A DNA stretch of 64,000 nucleotides from Gemmobacter lutimaris (GCF_003570715.1 NZ_QXXQ01000003.1:310001-374000); one strand, 5' to 3'. Shown: positions 34,612 through 43,486, numbered from the stretch's first letter. Notes: generated by a model not told the origin, from the sequence alone. Numbers and translations are program-made.

Positions 34612-34710
34612 CGCGTCTCCTTGCCCGCAGGGCCGTGGCTCCGCCGCGCACCCCCGGAAGGCAGGCGGATATGCTGCATGTGCGAAAAACTGTAGGGGGG
34701 ATTTCTTAAT

Positions 34711-36504
34711 ATGACAACCGAGACCAAGGACGATGACGCACGGCTTGAGCGGCTCAATGCGAATCTTGTCAGGGTCGATGAGTTGTCGAGGCGTCTCGCG
34801 GCGGCCCTTTCTCACCGCAAACAGGTTGATATGTCTCTGCATGGCCCCTCGCAGGAGGTCTATCTGAAGGCCGCTGCGGCCTATGTTGCGGAAATGATGC
34901 AGGACCCTTCGAAAATCATCGAGCAACAGGTCGGCTACTGGGGAAAGACCCTGAAACACTATGTGCAGGCGCAGCATGCGCTGACGCAGGGTGAATTGAA
35001 GGCCCCCGCTGATCCGGGTCCGAAGGACAAGCGATTCGGAAACCCGCTTTGGGACAGCCACCCGTTCTTCAACTACCTCAAGCAGCAATATCTGATGAAT
35101 GCCGATGCGATTTCCGGCGCGGTTGCCGGAATCGAGACGCTGGACCCGACCGACAAGAAACGGATCGAATATTTCTCGCGCCAGCTTGTCGATATGTTCT
35201 CGCCCACCAATTTCCTTGGCACCAACCCCGACGCGCTGGAGCGTGCGGTGGCGACCGACGGGGAAAGCCTTGTGCGTGGGCTGGAAAACCTCGTGCGGGA
35301 CATCGAAAGCAATCACGGCGACGTGCTGGTGACGCTGGCGGACCGCAATGCCTTTCATGTGGGCGAAAACATCGCCACGGCACCGGGTTCGGTCGTGTTC
35401 CGCAATCATATGCTGGAACTGATCCAGTATACCCCGACGACGGAAAAGGTGCACCAGACCCCGTTGCTGATCTTCCCGCCGTGGATCAACAAGTTCTACA
35501 TTCTGGATCTGAAGCCCGCCAACAGCCTGATCCGCTGGATCGTCGATCAGGGCTTTACCCTGTTCGTGGTCAGTTGGGTCAACCCGGATGCCAGCTACGC
35601 CAATATTGGCATGGATGACTATATCCGTGACGGCTATCTGGCGGCGATCAACGAGGTGAAGCAGATCACCGGCGAAAAGCAGATCAATGCCGTTGGCTAC
35701 TGCATCGCGGGAACGACGCTGAGCCTGACGCTGGCCCATATGCAGAAGACCGGCGACAAGTCGGTGAAATCGGCGACGCTGTTCACCACCCTCACCGATT
35801 TCAGCGATCAGGGTGAGGTCGGGGTTTTCCTCAACAACGATTTCATTGACGGAATCGAGCGACAGGTCGCGGTGGACGGTGTGCTGGACAAGTTCTTCAT
35901 GAGCAAGACGTTCAGCTTTCTGCGATCGAACGACCTGATCTATCAGCCCGCGATCAAGAGCTACATGATGGGCGAGGCGCCCCCCGCCTTCGACCTGCTG
36001 TTCTGGAACGGCGACGGCACCAACCTGCCCGCCAGAATGGCGGTCGAATATCTGCGCGGCCTTTGCCAGAACGACGAATTCGCGCGCGAGGGCTTTCCGG
36101 TCTTTGGTGAAAGGGTCAAGTTGTCGGATGTGAAGGTGCCGATGTGCGCAATCGCGTGTGAGACCGATCACATTGCCGCCTGGAAAAGCAGCTTCAACGG
36201 CGTGCGTCAGATGGGATCGAAGGACAAGACCTTCATCGTCTCCGAAAGCGGCCATATCGCAGGGATCGTCAATCCGCCGTCCAAGGGCAAGTATGGCCAT
36301 TATACGAATGACGGACCGATGACCTCGGCCGAGGAATGGATGCAGGCCGCGACCTTCACACCGGGAAGCTGGTGGCCGCGCTGGGGAGAGTGGCTGGCAG
36401 GGCGGTCAGGCAAGATGATTCCCGCGCGCGTTCCCGGCGATTCGACCAATCCGGTTCTGGCTGCCGCCCCCGGAACTTACGTCGCGGCAGTCCCAAGTGC
36501 CTGA
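34711..36504 (+). CDS. phaC: class I poly(R)-hydroxyalkanoate synthase
   Basis: Polymerises hydroxyacyl-CoA into PHA. The 597-residue protein has the synthase lipase-like box with Cys331 (GYCIAGT), the catalytic Asp486 in CETDHIAAWKS and His515 in ESGHIAGIVNPP. The length and N-terminal extension are of class I, which acts alone without PhaE. The WDSHPFFNYLKQQYL and WINKFYILDL blocks are characteristic. It starts 99 bases from phaZ, runs away from it, and is followed by phaP and phaR on the same strand. The shared promoter region holds an imperfect CTGC-N3-TGCG half-match to the PhaR box at about 34674. Confidence 0.96.
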   Translation: MTTETKDDDARLERLNANLVRVDELSRRLAAALSHRKQVDMSLHGPSQEVYLKAAAAYVAEMMQDPSKIIEQQVGYWGKTLKHYVQAQHALTQGELKAPADPGPKDKRFGNPLWDSHPFFNYLKQQYLMNADAISGAVAGIETLDPTDKKRIEYFSRQLVDMFSPTNFLGTNPDALERAVATDGESLVRGLENLVRDIESNHGDVLVTLADRNAFHVGENIATAPGSVVFRNHMLELIQYTPTTEKVHQTPLLIFPPWINKFYILDLKPANSLIRWIVDQGFTLFVVSWVNPDASYANIGMDDYIRDGYLAAINEVKQITGEKQINAVGYCIAGTTLSLTLAHMQKTGDKSVKSATLFTTLTDFSDQGEVGVFLNNDFIDGIERQVAVDGVLDKFFMSKTFSFLRSNDLIYQPAIKSYMMGEAPPAFDLLFWNGDGTNLPARMAVEYLRGLCQNDEFAREGFPVFGERVKLSDVKVPMCAIACETDHIAAWKSSFNGVRQMGSKDKTFIVSESGHIAGIVNPPSKGKYGHYTNDGPMTSAEEWMQAATFTPGSWWPRWGEWLAGRSGKMIPARVPGDSTNPVLAAAPGTYVAAVPSA

Positions 36505-36551
36505 ATCGGTTTGATATTGCCGCAGTGTTTCCTCTACAACCCCTGATTTTG

Positions 36552-36600
36552 CTGCGTCGCAGAAAATTCACTTGAATTTCTGCGGTGCAGCATTTACATA
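36552..36600 (+). promoter_or_regulatory. phaP promoter with two PhaR-type operators
   Basis: Two copies of CTGC-N3-GCAG, at 36552-36562 and 36580-36590, match the box described for Rhodobacter/Paracoccus PhaR. They also sit in a larger near-perfect inverted repeat centred near 36571. A candidate promoter, -35 TTGAAT (36572-36577) and -10 TACATA (36595-36600) with a 17-base spacer, places the second box between the two hexamers. Binding there would block RNA polymerase. Confidence 0.72.
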
Positions 36601-36654
36601 GGATGGCAGGAAACGGCACTGCTTCAGTGCAGACCCGATAGATGGAGCACTAGG

Positions 36655-37110
36655 ATGACCAAGACCCCCGATATGACCAAGATGGTTCAGGACATGATGG
36701 CTGCGTTCCCGGTGGACGGCACCGCGTTCCAGAACGCGTTCAAGACCCAGGCCGCCATGGGCGAAAAGCTGACCAAGGTTGCGCTGGAAGCTGCCGAGAA
36801 ATCGACCGAGATCACCTCGAAATGGGCCAAGGACACCATCGCCAAGATGGCCGACGCCTCGAAAGCCAAGGCTGATGTCGCCGAATACGGCAAAGCCGCT
36901 TCGGACTTCGCTTCGTCCGCGGCTGAAATGGCTGCCGAAAACATGGCTGCTTTCGCCGAGATCGCCAAGAAAGTGCAGATGGAAACCGTCGAGCTGATGC
37001 TCGCCGCCGGCAAGGACGCTTCGGAAGAAGCTCAGGCTGCCGTGAAGAAGGCCACCACCGAAGCGAGCGCTGCGGTGAAGAAAGCCGCTTCGGCCGCTGC
37101 CGCGAAGTAA
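36655..37110 (+). CDS. phaP: phasin (PHA granule-associated protein)
   Basis: The 151-residue protein is amphipathic, almost wholly helical and rich in Ala, Lys and Glu, as expected for a phasin that coats PHA granules. It matches the phasin_2 family pattern (AFKTQAAMGEKLTKVALEAAEKSTEITSKW, then a long coil) and ends in a lysine/alanine-rich AVKKAASAAAAK tail seen in PhaP and H1-like proteins. It lies between phaC and phaR and has its own promoter with PhaR boxes. A strong terminator follows. Confidence 0.9.
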   Translation: MTKTPDMTKMVQDMMAAFPVDGTAFQNAFKTQAAMGEKLTKVALEAAEKSTEITSKWAKDTIAKMADASKAKADVAEYGKAASDFASSAAEMAAENMAAFAEIAKKVQMETVELMLAAGKDASEEAQAAVKKATTEASAAVKKAASAAAAK

Positions 37111-37155
37111 TCTTCGCGCGCATCCCCGGCACCTCCTCCCAGCCGGGGGATGCGC

Positions 37156-37186
37156 AAGGGCGGGCTTCGGCCCGCCCTTTCTTTTT
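37156..37186 (+). terminator. rho-independent terminator of phaP
   Basis: A 10-bp perfect stem (37156-37165 with 37170-37179, AAGGGCGGGC/GCCCGCCCTT) closes on a TTCG loop (37166-37169) and is followed by TCTTTTT. It separates phaP from phaR. Confidence 0.92.
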
Positions 37187-37221
37187 GCTTTCCTTTTCCG
37201 CTGCGCCTGCCCTAATCTTCT

Positions 37222-37233
37222 CTGCAAGCGCAC
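37222..37233 (+). promoter_or_regulatory. imperfect PhaR box before phaR
   Basis: CTGC-N4-GCAC differs from the CTGC-N3-4-GCAG box in one base. It lies 19 bases before the phaR ATG, a position that would suit autoregulation. A single short imperfect match is weak evidence. Confidence 0.3.
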
Positions 37234-37252
37234 AAGAGGGGAGGGCGCCGCC

Positions 37253-37816
37253 ATGGCCAATACCGAGAAGCCGCTGCTGATCAAACGCTATGCCAGCCGC
37301 CGTCTCTACAACACCGAAACCAGCGATTATGTGACGCTGGAAGATATTGCCGGCTTCATTCGTGCCGGGCGCGAGGTGCAGATCGTCGATCTGAAGTCGG
37401 GCGATGACCTGACCCGCCAATACCTGCTTCAGATCGTGGCCGAACATGAAAGCAAGGGCGAAAGCGTCCTTCCGATCAATGTGCTGACCGATCTTGTGCG
37501 CAGCTACACCACCGAGATGCAAAGCGTGGTGCCGCATTTCCTTGCCGCCTCGTTCGAGATGCTGCGCGACGGCCAGTCGAAAATGATGGAGAATTTCAGC
37601 AGCTTCCCCAATCCGATGAGCGCGATGCCGGGTTTCGAGGCGATGCGTAAACAGCAGGAGGCCTTCATGAAGTCCATGATGGGTGGACTGCCGGGCTGGG
37701 CCCCCACCGGACCAGAGCGCGAGGCCGGAGAAGACAAGCCGGGCGGTTCGGCCGAGGAACTGGCGCAGATCCGCAAGCAACTTGCCGAGTTGCAGTCGAA
37801 GCTGTCAAAGCTCTGA
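37253..37816 (+). CDS. phaR: polyhydroxyalkanoate synthesis repressor PhaR
   Basis: Sensor and repressor that binds PHA granules and releases DNA as polymer accumulates. The 187-residue protein has the PhaR/PHB_acc N-terminal domain (LIKRYASRRLYNTETSDYVTLEDI, residues about 8-31), the conserved central QIVDLKSGDDLTRQYLLQIV, a phasin-like central region and a C-terminal predicted coiled coil (about 160-187). An AGGGGAGG-like Shine-Dalgarno precedes the ATG. It follows phaP, and the boxes before phaP and itself suggest it regulates both. Confidence 0.94.
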   Translation: MANTEKPLLIKRYASRRLYNTETSDYVTLEDIAGFIRAGREVQIVDLKSGDDLTRQYLLQIVAEHESKGESVLPINVLTDLVRSYTTEMQSVVPHFLAASFEMLRDGQSKMMENFSSFPNPMSAMPGFEAMRKQQEAFMKSMMGGLPGWAPTGPEREAGEDKPGGSAEELAQIRKQLAELQSKLSKL

Positions 37817-37838
37817 TCCTGACAACCCCGGTGCGGCA

Positions 37839-38807
37839 ATGACCGAAAACCAGAGCCGCATTTCCCTTTGGGGTGTCGAGGTGTTTCTGGCTGCGGCCGA
37901 GGCGGGGTCGATCTCTGCCGCAGCGCGGCGCCTGGGGGCCAGCGCCTCTACCATCAGCCAGCAACTCGCGGCGCTTGAGGCGACCTTGGGCACGGTTCTT
38001 CTGGATCGTGGCGCCAGGCCGATGAAACTGACTTCGGCGGGCCGGGTGTTCTTGCGGCACGCACGCGCCATGCTGGACAGCGCCACCGCCGCGCGGGCGG
38101 AACTGGCGCTGGCCGATCTGTCGGGCCTGCCGCGTTTACGGCTGGGCGTGATCGAGGATCTGGACTCCGATGTCACGCCGCGCCTGCTGGCCGCACTGGC
38201 CGCGCAGTTCCGCAACAGCCGCTTTTTGCTGGAAACCGGGGCAAGCCATCGCCTGCTGGACCAGCTTTCGGCGCGCGCGCTGGATATGGTGGTCACCGCC
38301 GATCCCGGCCTTGCCCGCAGCAGCGAGCCGGGGGAGGAAACTTATCCCCTGCTGGCCGAACCCTTTGTCGTCGCCCTGCCGCAGGGCACACCGGCCGGCG
38401 ATCTGGCTGAAACCCTGCGCGGGTTGCCGTTGATCCACTATTCCGCGCGGCATCTGATGGGGCGGCAGATTGCGGCGCATCTGGCCGGGCAGAACCTGAC
38501 ACTGGCGCATCGGTTTGAACTGGACAGCTATCACGCCATTCTGGCCATGGTTGCGGCGGGGCAGGGCTGGACGATCCTCACCCCGCTGGCCCTGCACCAT
38601 GCGGCGCGCTTCCTGCCTGAGGTTGTGGTGCAGCCGCTGCCCTTCGGCGCGCTGGAACGGCGGATTGTGCTGTCCGCGCGCAGCGGCGCCTTACAGACCA
38701 TGCCGGGACAGGTGCGCAAGCATGTGCAGGCCCTGCTGGCAGAGGCGGTGATCGCCCCGGCGCTGATGCGCTGGCCCTGGCTCGACGGGCAGTTGCGGCT
38801 GCTTTAG
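37839..38807 (+). CDS. LysR family transcriptional regulator
   Basis: The 322-residue protein has an N-terminal LysR winged helix (VEVFLAAAEAGSISAAARRLGASASTISQQLAALEATLGTVLL, about residues 11-53) followed by a periplasmic-binding-like effector domain. The target is not evident. It is transcribed convergently with the aminotransferase gene (the two stops overlap by 4 bases) and just after phaR (22-base gap). A link to the downstream minus-strand cluster is possible but not shown. The ATG at 37839 gives the standard LysR N-terminus. Confidence 0.9.
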   Translation: MTENQSRISLWGVEVFLAAAEAGSISAAARRLGASASTISQQLAALEATLGTVLLDRGARPMKLTSAGRVFLRHARAMLDSATAARAELALADLSGLPRLRLGVIEDLDSDVTPRLLAALAAQFRNSRFLLETGASHRLLDQLSARALDMVVTADPGLARSSEPGEETYPLLAEPFVVALPQGTPAGDLAETLRGLPLIHYSARHLMGRQIAAHLAGQNLTLAHRFELDSYHAILAMVAAGQGWTILTPLALHHAARFLPEVVVQPLPFGALERRIVLSARSGALQTMPGQVRKHVQALLAEAVIAPALMRWPWLDGQLRLL

Positions 38808-39991
38808 CCCTTCACATCCATCGCTGCGGCGACCAGTGCCTCGGCAATGAAATCCAGTTCCGCCCGGTTCAACCGTGTCGGCAGCCGCACGTCACAGGCG
38901 CGCATCAGCATGGCACGGGTCTGCGGCAATTCCGGCAGTTCGCCCAGAAACTGCCAGTTCCAGAACGCTCGGGCGTTGTCATCGCTGAGGCCGAACACCT
39001 GCACCGAAACGCCGCGCGTCTTGGCGGCAGTCTGGAAGGCGCGGGCCTCGGCGTCAGTTTCAAAGCCCACGAGATTGAACTGGATCGAATCCGGCGCGCG
39101 TTCCTCCGGGGGCAGCGGTGCGGGCACCGACAGCCAGGGCGAGCGGTTCAGCAGATCGGCAACGTGATCGTGGTTCTCGCGCCCCTTTTCCACCCGCCGC
39201 GCCAGCTCCGGCAGTTGCGGGCGGATCACGGCGGCAGACAGGTTCTGCATCCGCATATTGTAGAGCGGTAGTTTGTTCTGCCACAGCATATAGCTGTTTT
39301 GCAGGCCCGGATGCTTCTTCCAGTTATGTTCATAGGCGCCCGACATGATGACGGCGCGGGCTGCCAGTTCCGGATCGTCGGTGATCAGGATGCCACCTTC
39401 GCCTGCGTTGATCATCTTGTAGGACTGAAAGCTGAAACAGCCGATCTTGCCAATGGTGCCGATGTTGCGGCCATGCCAGGTGGTACCAAGACTATGTGCC
39501 GCATCTTCGACCACCGGCACGTCTGCCGCATCGCAAAGCTGCATGATTGCGTCCATGTCCGAGGTATGGCCGCGCATGTGGCTGATGATGACCGCCGCCG
39601 CGCCGGGTAGCTTGGCGGCGAAATCGGCCATATCCACACGATAGTTCTCGCCCACTTCAACCAGAACGGGGGTGCAGTCGGCATGCACCACAGCCGAGGG
39701 CACGGCGGCGAAGGTAAACGCCGGGATCAGCACCTTGGCTCCGCGCGGCAGGTCCAGCGCCTTCAGCGACAGGAACAGCGCGGCGGAGCAGGACGATACC
39801 GCCAGCGCATAGCGGGCGCCCAGAAGCGCGGCGAATTCGGCTTCCAGCAGGGCGACCGGGGCACCTTCGGGCGCAGTGTAGCGGAACAGGTCACCCGAGG
39901 CGAGCAGCCCCTCGATCGCCGCGCGCGCGGCCTCGGGGATCGGTTCGGCGTCATAGACATTGGGCGGGGCGATCTGTCCGTCAGCGGCCAT
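38804..39991 (-). CDS. DegT/DnrJ/EryC1/StrS family PLP-dependent aminotransferase
   Basis: The 395-residue enzyme has the family layout: a substrate loop SSCSAALFLSLKAL, AFTFAAVPSAV, the VVEDAAHSLG block with the PLP-binding Asp163, and the internal aldimine lysine Lys192 in FSFQSYK, followed by AGEGG. Enzymes of this family usually aminate nucleotide sugars. Here it is downstream of the PuuAB-like cluster with no sugar genes nearby, so its substrate is uncertain. The start at 39991 is preceded by an AGGAAAG that lies in a hairpin (39997-40025). Confidence 0.85.
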   Translation of the reverse strand: MAADGQIAPPNVYDAEPIPEAARAAIEGLLASGDLFRYTAPEGAPVALLEAEFAALLGARYALAVSSCSAALFLSLKALDLPRGAKVLIPAFTFAAVPSAVVHADCTPVLVEVGENYRVDMADFAAKLPGAAAVIISHMRGHTSDMDAIMQLCDAADVPVVEDAAHSLGTTWHGRNIGTIGKIGCFSFQSYKMINAGEGGILITDDPELAARAVIMSGAYEHNWKKHPGLQNSYMLWQNKLPLYNMRMQNLSAAVIRPQLPELARRVEKGRENHDHVADLLNRSPWLSVPAPLPPEERAPDSIQFNLVGFETDAEARAFQTAAKTRGVSVQVFGLSDDNARAFWNWQFLGELPELPQTRAMLMRACDVRLPTRLNRAELDFIAEALVAAAMDVKG

Positions 39992-39996
39992 ATTCG

Positions 39997-40025
39997 GCTT
40001 TCCTGAAACTTTTCTTCGGGAAAGC
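39997..40025 (-). promoter_or_regulatory. hairpin covering the Shine-Dalgarno of the DegT-type gene
   Basis: Positions 39997-40003 and 40019-40025 pair perfectly over 7 bp with a 15-base loop. On the minus strand the 3' arm (GGAAAGC) contains the only Shine-Dalgarno-like sequence before the ATG at 39991. Pairing could limit translation. Stability and conservation are untested. Confidence 0.3.
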
Positions 40026-40104
40026 TGTAAGCTGAACGGCCTGCCAATGCCAGCAACAAGTGCATGACAGGCGGAAGGGACGGGGCTTTCCGCCGACCTG
40101 AGGG

Positions 40105-41406
40105 TCAGATGCCCAGCCGGTCGCGCAGCGAAAACCAGGTCATTGCGGCCACCAGCATCGGCCAGCGCAAGGCGACGCCGCCGGGGAAGCGCGGCTGCGG
40201 CAATGCGGCCATCAGGTCGAACCGCTCCGCCTGCCCGCGCAAAGCCTCGGCCATCAGCTTGCCTGCCAGCGTCGCCAGCGCGACCCCATGGCCGGAAAAG
40301 CCGGAGGCCGACAGGATATTGCCGGTCACGCGGGTAAAGCAGGGCAGTCGGTTCATGGTGATTGCCAGCGTCCCGCCCCAGGCGTAATCAATCCTCGCGT
40401 CGCGCAGTTGCGGATAGACCTCAAGCATTGGCTTTGACACGGTTTTCACGATGTCTGGAAACTTCCAGCCATAGCTTTCGCCGCCGCCGAACAGCAGGCG
40501 ATTGTCTTCCGACAGGCGCCAGTAGTTCACCACGAATTTCGTATCCGCCACGGCGACGGGCTTTGACAGGATCTCTGCCGCGCGGTCGCCCAAAGGTTCG
40601 GTTGCGACGATGAAATTGTTGATCGGCATGACCTTGGCGGCCACCTGCGGCTCCAGCCCGCCAAGATAGCCGTTGCAGGCCAGCACCACATGATTGGCAA
40701 CCACCCGGCCGTGGTTGGTGGCCACGGTCGCCGGGGTGCCCTTGTCGATCCGGTGCACTGGGCTGGTTTCATGGATCACCGCACCTGCCGCCGCCGCTGC
40801 CTGTGCCAGCCCCAGCGCGTAGTTCAAGGGGTGCACATGCCCGGCGCCCCAGTCGATTTCGCCGCCTTTGTAAGCGTCGGACCCGATCAGCGCGCGGATT
40901 CCGGCACGGTCCAGAACCTCCAACTGGTCATAGCCATAATCGCGATGCAGTTTTTCGGCATAAGTGTGGGTGTGGCGGACCTCGCGGTCATGCCAGCAGG
41001 CATGGGCCACGCCGGGATGGAAGGTGCAGGGCATCGCGTGATCGGCGATCAGCCCCTTGACCAGCGCCTTGGCCTCTTCCGCCATATCCCAGTAGCGGCG
41101 CGCGTTTTCGCGCCCGGCGATCCGCTCCATTTCTTCCTGGTCAAGCCGCTGGCCGCTGCCGACCTGCCCGCCGTTGCGCCCCGAGGCACCAAAGCCCACG
41201 CGATGCGCCTCCAGCACCACGACGCGCAGGCCGGCTTGCGCCAGATGCAGCGCGGCGGAAAGGCCGGTATAGCCTGCACCGATCACGCAGACATCTGCGC
41301 GCACCTCGCCCCGCAGTTTGGGGAAGGGGGCAAGCTCGGCCTTGGTGGCGGCGTAAAAGCTGGCCGGGTAGTGGCCCGGCCGGTCGTTTGCGTAAAGAAG
41401 GTTCAT
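40105..41406 (-). CDS. puuB: FAD-dependent oxidoreductase, gamma-glutamylputrescine oxidase-like (PuuB)
   Basis: The 433-residue flavoprotein has an N-terminal Rossmann segment ADVCVIGAGYTGLSAALHLA (GxGxxG, with the Glu of VVVLEA), GFGASGRNGGQ and a C-terminal FSGHGVALATLAGKLMAEAL, features of the DadA/PuuB amine-oxidase group. In E. coli, PuuB oxidises gamma-glutamylputrescine. The upstream neighbour is a PuuA-like synthetase (7-base gap), which supports this role. The true amine is not determined. Confidence 0.82.
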   Translation of the reverse strand: MNLLYANDRPGHYPASFYAATKAELAPFPKLRGEVRADVCVIGAGYTGLSAALHLAQAGLRVVVLEAHRVGFGASGRNGGQVGSGQRLDQEEMERIAGRENARRYWDMAEEAKALVKGLIADHAMPCTFHPGVAHACWHDREVRHTHTYAEKLHRDYGYDQLEVLDRAGIRALIGSDAYKGGEIDWGAGHVHPLNYALGLAQAAAAAGAVIHETSPVHRIDKGTPATVATNHGRVVANHVVLACNGYLGGLEPQVAAKVMPINNFIVATEPLGDRAAEILSKPVAVADTKFVVNYWRLSEDNRLLFGGGESYGWKFPDIVKTVSKPMLEVYPQLRDARIDYAWGGTLAITMNRLPCFTRVTGNILSASGFSGHGVALATLAGKLMAEALRGQAERFDLMAALPQPRFPGGVALRWPMLVAAMTWFSLRDRLGI

Positions 41407-41413
41407 GCGAGCC

Positions 41414-42769
41414 TCAGACGTTCAGCAGAAGATGCTCGCGCTCCCACGGGCTGATGACTTGCAGGAACTCTTTGTACTCATTGCGCTTTACGCTGTCATA
41501 GACACCGCAGAAGGTGACACCCAGCACCTCGCGCAGCGGGCCGTCCTCTTCCAGAAGGTCCAGCGCATCGCCAAGGTTGTAGGGGATGTCGTCGCTGTCG
41601 ATATAGGCGTTGGTCGTGCATTCGGCGCGCGGCATCTGCTTTTCCTTCAGCCCCAGATAGCCGCAGGCAAGGCTGGCGGCGATGCCCAGATAGGGGTTGC
41701 AATCCATGCCCGGCAGCCGGTTTTCCACCCGCCGTGCCGACGGGCCGGAGATCGGCACGCGCAGCCCGGTGGTGCGGTTGTCGCGGCCCCATTCCAGATT
41801 GATCGGCGCCGCGAAGTCGGGGACATAGCGGCGATAGCTGTTCACATAGGGCGCGAGCAACGCGATGGCGGCCGGAAGGTGGTTCTGCATCCCGGCGATG
41901 AAATGCAGGAATTCCAGCGTCTCGCCGCCCTCGGCATCGGAAAAGATATTGGCGCCGGTTGCCGTATCCACCACCGAGTGATGGATATGCATGGCCGATC
42001 CCGGCTCGCCCGCAATGGGCTTGGCCATGAAGGTGGCGAAGCAATCGTGGCGCAGCGCCGCCTCGCGGATCAGCCGCTTGAAGAAGAACACGTCATCGGC
42101 CAGCCGCACCGGATCGCCATGCGCGAGGTTCAACTCGATCTGCCCGGCGCCGCCTTCCTGAAGAATACCGTCAATCTCCAGCCCCTGCGCCTCGGCGAAA
42201 TCATAAATGTCGTCGATGACCTTGCCGTATTCATCCACCGCCGACAGGCTGTAAGCCTGTTTCTGCGCGGCGCGGCGGCCGGTGCGGCCCATGGGGGGCT
42301 GGATCGGCTGGTTCGGGTCGGTGTTGCGGGCGGTCAGGAAGAATTCCATCTCGGGCGCGACAACCGGGGTCCAGCCCTCGGCCTTGAACAGATCGACCAC
42401 ACGTTTCAGCACGTTGCGCGGGCTGAAGGCAACCGGATTGCCCTGCTGGTCCTGCGCGTCATGGATCACCTGAAGCGTGACATCGGCGGTCCAGGGAGCG
42501 GCGGTGGCGGTCGTGAAATCCGGCACAAGGATCATGTCGGGTTCTGTAAAGGCATCGAAAGGATTGTCGGCCCATTCGCCGGTGATGGTTTGCAGGAAGA
42601 TCGAGTTCGGCAGGAAATAGCTGGTTTGCTTGCCGAATTTCGCGGCCGGCATCGCCTTGCCGCGCGCCACACCGGCGACGTCGCCGATCACGCATTCCAC
42701 CTCGTCCACGCGGCGGTTGGCAATATAGTTCCGGGCTGCCTCGGGCAGCTTGCTCGTCCAATCGGACAT
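41414..42769 (-). CDS. puuA: glutamine synthetase family protein, PuuA-like (copy 1)
   Basis: The 451-residue protein has the glutamine synthetase catalytic fold. EMEFFL carries the acidic metal ligand, NLAHGDP/MHIHHSV carry the metal-binding His and Glu, and NPYLGIAASLACG follows. Length and sequence fit the PuuA (gamma-glutamylputrescine synthetase) group rather than GlnA. It is second of two GS-like genes in this cluster; the other is at 43556-44896. Tight spacing with puuB and the amidotransferase gene suggests one operon. Confidence 0.83.
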   Translation of the reverse strand: MSDWTSKLPEAARNYIANRRVDEVECVIGDVAGVARGKAMPAAKFGKQTSYFLPNSIFLQTITGEWADNPFDAFTEPDMILVPDFTTATAAPWTADVTLQVIHDAQDQQGNPVAFSPRNVLKRVVDLFKAEGWTPVVAPEMEFFLTARNTDPNQPIQPPMGRTGRRAAQKQAYSLSAVDEYGKVIDDIYDFAEAQGLEIDGILQEGGAGQIELNLAHGDPVRLADDVFFFKRLIREAALRHDCFATFMAKPIAGEPGSAMHIHHSVVDTATGANIFSDAEGGETLEFLHFIAGMQNHLPAAIALLAPYVNSYRRYVPDFAAPINLEWGRDNRTTGLRVPISGPSARRVENRLPGMDCNPYLGIAASLACGYLGLKEKQMPRAECTTNAYIDSDDIPYNLGDALDLLEEDGPLREVLGVTFCGVYDSVKRNEYKEFLQVISPWEREHLLLNV

Positions 42770-42799
42770 GGGTCACACTCTGGTTTTGGCCTTGCGGCC

Positions 42800-43486
42800 T
42801 CAGTTTTCCCCGCGAGGGGCTTTGAAAAATGCGGCAATCCGGCGCGCAATGGTCTGGTCATGGATCGGCGTGCCAAGGCGCGCGCCCGCCTTGGCCATCA
42901 CCTCGTCAGGCACAACGCCCTTGCCCCGGGTCTTCATCAGCCCGTCTACGAATTCATCGCGGAATTCGGGATGGGCCTGCACGGTCAGCGCCCGGTCATC
43001 ATAGACCAGCGCGGCATTTTCGCAGAAGGCATTGCTGCCGATCACCTCGGCGCCTTCCGGCAGCGCGACCACCTGATCACGGTGCCATGCGTTAAGGGTC
43101 AGCGTCTCGTCGCCAAAGGCGTAGTCGGTCGGCCCCACCGCCCAGCCGCCGTCGAACCTTTCGACCTTGCCCCCCAGCGCCTGCGCGATGATCTGGTGGC
43201 CAAAGCAGATCCCGACCATCGGCACATGTTCGGCATAGGCGCGGCGGATGAAATCCTCCAGCGGCTTGATGAAGGGATGATCCTCGTAGGCGCCATGGCG
43301 CGAGCCGGTAATCAGCCAGCCGTCACAGTCATGCACATCGGCGGGAAACTCCATGTCCACCACGCGATAGGTGCGGAAGTCGAAGCCGTTGCCGTCCAGC
43401 AGTCGGGCAAACATGTCGGGGTAATCCCCCATCTGCGGCGCAAGCGCGTCAGGGGCGAGGCCGGTTTGCAGGATGCCGATACGCAT
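42800..43486 (-). CDS. class I glutamine amidotransferase (GMP-synthase-like)
   Basis: The 228-residue protein has the class I triad: Cys94 in GICFGHQ, His172 and Glu174 in QAHPEF, with DGWLITGSRHG upstream. The sequence is closer to the GMP-synthase-like amidotransferases than to PuuD. In this cluster it may cleave gamma-glutamyl bonds in the place where PuuD acts, but it could equally supply ammonia for another step. It lies between the two GS-like genes. Confidence 0.82.
   Translation of the reverse strand: MRIGILQTGLAPDALAPQMGDYPDMFARLLDGNGFDFRTYRVVDMEFPADVHDCDGWLITGSRHGAYEDHPFIKPLEDFIRRAYAEHVPMVGICFGHQIIAQALGGKVERFDGGWAVGPTDYAFGDETLTLNAWHRDQVVALPEGAEVIGSNAFCENAALVYDDRALTVQAHPEFRDEFVDGLMKTRGKGVVPDEVMAKAGARLGTPIHDQTIARRIAAFFKAPRGEN

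Noticed and set aside
34674-34684. CTGC-N3-TGCG upstream of phaC as a PhaR box.
   Set aside because: Only one half-site is exact, so I did not list it as a feature. It is mentioned with the phaR box as a possible weak site.
33340-36300. A 986-codon open frame on the minus strand covering phaZ and antisense to phaC.
   Set aside because: Only the part up to 34611 has the PhaZ domain and a Shine-Dalgarno. The rest has no recognisable domain and lies opposite the well-supported phaC; high GC removes stop codons from the antisense frame.
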